NCBI RefSeq assembly: GCF_964340395.1
Contig: NC_135567.1
Span: 13,901,306 to 13,965,305 of the forward strand
Direction: 5' to 3'
From: Glandiceps talaboti
Lineage: Eukaryota; Hemichordata; Enteropneusta; Spengelidae
DNA: 64,000 bases
In this document: piece after piece, positions 59,312-64,000 of the stretch
How the letters are laid out: each line of letters opens with the position of its first letter
Position numbering within the stretch: the stretch's first letter is position 1
Translations under genes and position numbers: made by a program
The notes under the pieces: generated by a model
The model's input: only the letters and a program-made list of their open reading frames with translations
Told to the model about the DNA's origin: nothing
Databases searched by the model: none

Positions 59312-60780
59312 CCGGGTTCAATTCCTTACCTGTAACGTTAACGCAAACAGACGGTAGCAATTCAGATCTGAATCGCAAAGTTGGGTGGATTTTTCTGCTA
59401 AATTACGCCCACCTGCCTAAAAATCGGACATTTCCTAACTATAACATTAATTACGGAGCCTTCAAGACCCAAGAAATGTTCAGATGTACCCCGATTCCAT
59501 CAAAATCAGCAAATGTAGCAACGCATGCAGCATTTTGAAACGGGTAGTACGCTGACATCTCGCTCACGTTTTCAGCGTGATCTCGTCTATTGATGAGTTT
59601 GCCCAGCGCAGGGCATGGTTAAACATCGGAATGAAAAAAGAGACAAAACAGAAGAAAAAACAACTAATTACGCGTGTCTTGTTTGTTCTTCGACATCCCT
59701 AGCCCTGGGCCACATGTGTTGTCGTATACGGCATATAGCACACATCTTAAAATTGGCGGCAATATCAGAAATTTATATACAACGTCATATTTTTGGAATA
59801 TCCAAAGATTGCACTCGTCCGATGCAATATCCAGAGAATGCATCGTGCAAATGAAATATTCACTGAGATAAAGCTCTGCAACATATGCTCACTAGCAATT
59901 AAAATACGAATTTGTAATGACAAAACTAATCATAAAAATTATAACATAAAGCAAAGATTAGTTTATATGTTAAAGTCTCAAACTTATTAAATTTCAAAAT
60001 AATTTAACTTGTCATTTTTCAGCGTTTTAATCTTTTGCACTCAAAAATAGATTTAGTATAAACCCCGGAATATTAAAAAAAAAATCAAAGGTCCAATTAT
60101 TGCAATGCATACTCTCACACCGTGCGACTTTTATTCAAACGTCGATTCCAATACACCTTGCTTGCATCAGAGCTGTACAGAATATATGCTGACGAACTAG
60201 AATTATATTGGCTTGTCAAATCATACGATGGCTTAGCTGCAATCTGTGGCGTTACTTTTGATTTTTGAGTTGCCTTTTTATCTTCTGCTTTTTTTTTTGT
60301 TTTTTTAATTTAAATTTCGTTGTTTAAACATGTTAAATTGAAATAAACGCTGCAAATTCCTGCTGAGAAAACGTTAACTCAATTGACCATCGAGATCAGG
60401 TTTAAAACTAGCCCTGCTTACAGGCGGTGCACGAGTCTATATTGCTGACTTGACTCAATGTAGGAGGGACAATAGTCAGAATCGAGTCCCGGATTACTCC
60501 GTATGCAAGCAGGACTAGTTGAAAACGTGAGCGAGATGTCATCGGTGTACTAGCCGTTTAAAAATGTTGCATGCGTTGCTACTTTTGAACATTTCTTGGT
60601 TCTTGAAGGCTCCGTAATTAATGTCACGATCGCGAGTTATTTAGGAAATGTACGATTTTTTAGCAGGCAAGACGTAATTTAGCAGGAAAATCACCGGGGA
60701 AAATCCACCCAACTTTGCGAGTCAGATACACATCGCATCCGTCTATTTGAGTGTGTACAGGTGGGAATTGTGCCGTCCCG
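59312..60780. mobile_element. Element with long (about 265 bp) inverted terminal segments
   Basis: The left arm at about 59312-59575 is the reverse complement of about 60517-60780. Shared blocks include CGCAAAGTTGGGTGGATTTT, ATTAATTACGGAGCCTTCAA, GTAGCAACGCATGC and GACATCTCGCTCACGTTTTC. The ~940-bp interior has no recognisable transposase. 'aaacatcggaa(t/c)gaaaaaa' follows both arms in the same orientation, so the outer boundary is uncertain. Confidence 0.72.
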
Positions 60781-61299
60781 TTCGTTTTCAGATAAACATC
60801 GGAACGAAAAAAAGAACACACAAAAATAATCAAGTCGAGTGCTACAATTATTGCAGCTAGCTAGCGATGAATGTACACCAAAACAGGCGTGTCAGACTAA
60901 TGCTAAATGATTTTGATGTTTGAGTTACCTTTTTGCCCCCTCCCCAACTGCAGGTAATTTTCGTCAGTTGGAGAAGTTAAATAATCGAGTGAACGGTCTA
61001 TCAGAAAAATGCGAGTACGATATAGCTTGTGAAACACGTAAAAAATTACATGCAGCATGCACTACACATTGACGTAGCCTTCCAAACAGAGAAGCGACAC
61101 AGTGTGGAAACGCACTGGCTACGCAAAGTTGAGTTTTGGCCTTGAGGACGAATACAATATTACTGTTTTTTACAAGTGCTGGTATAACATCTTGGGGTCA
61201 CGAGGTTTCAATTTTACTCACCAGTTTATGTTCCGGAAATTTTGGAGAAGCCATGGTATAAATAAAGGATAAGTGGACCAACTCGTGTTCTGTTGTGCA

Positions 61300-61560
61300 C
61301 GTGGACGACTTACTCCGTCTGCAAGCAGGACTAGCTACCAAGAACGTGCTCCCTTGAAGGGACTGACAACATGTATATGTAAATTTGTGTTCCATAAGTA
61401 CCAAGTGGTTAAAATGGATTGGCCAATCACTGGTCTGTTGCTCACAATGAATATATAATTTGTGAGCACATCCTCCAACCCTATTGGCCAATGGCTGACC
61501 ACAGGTGTGTGTGATGTCCAGTCAAATTCACATCTTTTCAACACTTTGAATAGAGTTAGG
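61300..61560. other. Intergenic segment with paired TGGCCAAT palindromes
   Basis: TTGGCCAATCAC (about 61420) and TATTGGCCAATGG (about 61480) flank 'gctcacaatgaatatataat'. 'ttactccgtctgcaagcagg' near 61309 repeats text beside the right arm of the element at 60490. No gene supported. Confidence 0.4.
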
Positions 61561-61630
61561 ATTCAGCTTGGCTGGGTTATTCAGAGCAATGTGACACAGG
61601 GCGCGCAGGCTTAGTTATTTATGTTTACAA

Positions 61631-61644
61631 AAACAAACAAACAA

Positions 61645-61725
<81 letters not shown>

Positions 61726-61739
61726 TAAATAAATAAATA
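61631..61739. repeat. (CAGA)n microsatellite with AAAC and AAAT edges
   Basis: About 21 ACAG units. The minus-strand CLSVCLSV frame is an artefact. 61795-61940 is a copy of the dispersed repeat at 39060-39260. Confidence 0.96.
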
Positions 61740-62084
61740 ACTACAAACACACACATAAACATAACACTATGTATGCTCATCATGGAAGCACTAAGATTCA
61801 TAAACAAGTTCTTTTCTTCAACTTTTTGATTCAGAAACAAACGTTTTGAACAAATCACTTGTCCTTCTTCAGTGTCTAACTGGATGTGACAGAATGATAC
61901 AAATTTACTGGAGGTGTTGAGTAACCAGAGGTGTGGAAATGTTAGCTTCAATATACTAGTATGACATTCCACCAATCTACAGTGACATCATCACATAAGG
62001 TGGACAGTTAGATGTACATATAAACTGACAAGTACTTTTACACCTGAATTTACATATATTGAAGCTAAACTTTTGCCATTGGAT

Positions 62085-62190
<106 letters not shown>

Positions 62191-62786
62191 TCATCTACAC
62201 AAACATAGGGAGCCAAGGAACCATGTTACAAAAAAACTATCAAATTAATATGCATGGATAAATGGAATATAATTTTAAACTCATGGATAACTATATATAT
62301 ACATGTATATATGTTTGTATATAAGGGCCTGTGTACGATTGAAATAACGTTTCTATATACTCGTCCACCCTATACAGACATAGCATATAACTTTTAATAG
62401 AATATTTTTAGTTTTATTTGTTGGTGAACATTTTTATATTACCTTTTTTAACTACATCAATGGAATAATTATCTGAAGAAATATGATATGATCAGTTGGT
62501 ATTGACAAAATATGAATTCTACAAAATTAAATGCCACCCCAATTCTGTTTCCATAGTAATATTATAATTTACATTTGCATTCACCAATCACATGTTTATA
62601 GATTACAACCTGCCCAGCTGATACAAATTAACAAACCCATGACCACATAATCATCAACGTGAAAACATTCAGCATATTATTTTCATTATTGTCTTTGGGG
62701 ATATTTTCATCCAAGCCGTCTTGGTGATATTTTCATCCGTACTACCTCGGCTGTATTTTCAGTTGTTGTCGTGGCTACCAGACACA

Positions 62787-62978
62787 ATGCAGTCAGTGAA
62801 ACACCTAAAGAAGTTGTTCGCAGTTTCTCTAATCTTGTCTATAGCATTAGTAATAGTATATTTAATATCAAGTAATCACCATGACAATGCAAATAGATTT
62901 TTGGCTGTTTGGAGCAAATTTGTGGAGAACTCAGAATCTGTAAACAGAGATTCTTGGACAGTGGATGTTGAAAATCAA
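62787..62978 (+). CDS. Probable first coding exon of a type II membrane protein (possible second sulfotransferase)
   Basis: ATG at 62787 opens 64 codons: a short basic tail (MQSVKHLKKLF), one hydrophobic segment (residues 12-28, AVSLILSIALVIVYLIS) and a hydrophilic stem. It ends at 62978 on the donor CAA|GTAAGTATAG. Short tail, single anchor and stem are the layout of Golgi glycan enzymes, and a sulfotransferase gene with the same topology lies 9 kb upstream. No catalytic residue is in this exon, so the family is an inference. The frame is open upstream of the ATG but lacks another ATG. Confidence 0.5.
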
Positions 62979-63065
62979 GTAAGTATAGTATGTTACACTT
63001 AAAACTCTCACAAGTCGAACTCATAATGCTTTTTAATTTTGGCAATATTTGTCTATATAAGGCAG

Positions 63066-63395
63066 GTTCCGATTACACTCAATTTTAGAATAGGTGGGGT
63101 AGGTAGATTTTTATTTATTTTTTTTTTTTCATATGTGAGTGTCTAGTTCAGGTAGTTATGTTATCTGTTGTTTTCCAATTCCATGTGGTCTCTGTGTTAT
63201 TGGTTTCTTCCTATCAGATGTACAGACATTACACATTGGAAGAACAGTTTTATGTTGTCTTTTTAAGTTGATGTCAGTTTCCACATCCACTATTTCTTAC
63301 AAGACTTCATGATTTAATGTTTTTTCTCGAATAAAAAAAAAGGTTTAGGGTCGGCATGAACAACTAGGTAGGGTCTGGTAACCGGAACCAAACGT
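63066..63395 (+). repeat. Dispersed repeat, about 330 bp, copy B
   Basis: Second copy of the 58750-59080 element. It lies directly after the exon at 62787-62978 and is followed by another partial copy of the palindromic MITE (63395-63580). Confidence 0.85.
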
Positions 63396-63677
63396 GGATA
63401 TTTATTTTGGATTTTTAATTTTTAAAACAATTTTATCATGATGGCGTCCTACTTGAAAAATCAGTGAAATAACAAAATACGAAGTCCTTGTTTGTAACTC
63501 AATAAATTGCAAAAGATTAATACATGTGTAAAGTCTTTGTTATTGTACGTAAAATGACAAACTTTTTATACATTTTGTAGCTTTGTGGTGGTGGCGGCAG
63601 TGGTGGTGGTGTGTGTGTGTGTGTATGGGGGGGGGGGAGATATGCTAAGCCCCATATTTTAATTTCATAATAATATA

Positions 63678-63780
<103 letters not shown>

Positions 63781-64000
63781 ATAACATATTAACAATAATC
63801 ATATCTTGTGTATTTTGGAGCAGATGGTGCAAAATCTCCTTGTATTAGTTATTGTTCAAAAGTAATAAAATGCCAAACAGCAATCATTCAGACTTCTCTC
63901 AAATTTTTTAGTGAATTCACTATTTAATATCGGCAACAGTTGGAATTATTTAGATGACATTTGAGGCATCAAACTGTTACCTAGGTAACCAGATGAGTAG

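Noticed and set aside
61198-61491. 97-codon minus-strand frame
   Set aside because: Overlaps other open frames on both strands in a segment containing inverted TGGCCAAT repeats. No family signal.

Overview
This window is animal nuclear DNA: AT-rich, with small coding exons joined by GT-AG introns, long non-coding stretches, abundant micro- and minisatellites, short DNA transposons and a 100-N assembly gap (21401-21500). There are no operons or bacterial signals. The main gene is close to vertebrate MCC in both protein and exon content, and an intronless Golgi-type carbohydrate sulfotransferase lies downstream. Together with the repeat style, this suggests a marine invertebrate deuterostome. 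A hemichordate is my best guess, but the sequence alone cannot settle the phylum.

Layout. Positions 1-14000 hold a possible C-terminal coding scrap at the very edge, a candidate first exon at 427-498, many tandem arrays, a piggyBac-like TTAA-flanked MITE and a ~1.0-kb Harbinger-like element containing a long hairpin. At 14030-14240 there is a TATA-containing candidate promoter followed by a 10-codon first exon. Positions 25376-45882 contain thirteen exons of an MCC (colorectal mutant cancer protein) ortholog on the + strand. All thirteen join in consistent phase and end in the conserved PDZ ligand ETSL. The introns carry nested MITEs, a tRNA-type SINE and many 130-400 bp tandem monomers. Two introns hold tandem duplications of exon/splice-donor junctions. 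Positions 45883-48560 are MCC 3' UTR and flank, rich in CCAAT-type (ATTGGCT) repeats and CTCF-like motifs.

Positions 48600-54960 contain AGGTCA-rich repeats, a LINE reverse-transcriptase relic, a 39-bp minisatellite, the sulfotransferase gene (52246-53403) and a 93-bp palindromic MITE. Two near-identical ~660-bp direct repeats flank this interval. Positions 55000-63400 are mostly repeats, with a Rab-GTPase exon carrying one stop codon (58558-58635, minus) and an element with ~265-bp inverted termini (59312-60780). At 62787-62978 lies a probable first exon of another type II membrane protein, possibly a second sulfotransferase, whose remainder is outside the window.

The genes do not form an obvious pathway. 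MCC is a cytoplasmic coiled-coil scaffold acting in Wnt/polarity signalling, whereas the sulfotransferase is a Golgi glycan-modifying enzyme. The most unusual observation is that MCC shows repeated local tandem duplication across 5' splice sites. One case is a decayed partial duplicate of exon 2; the other is a short array carrying up to six competing splice donors after exon 10.
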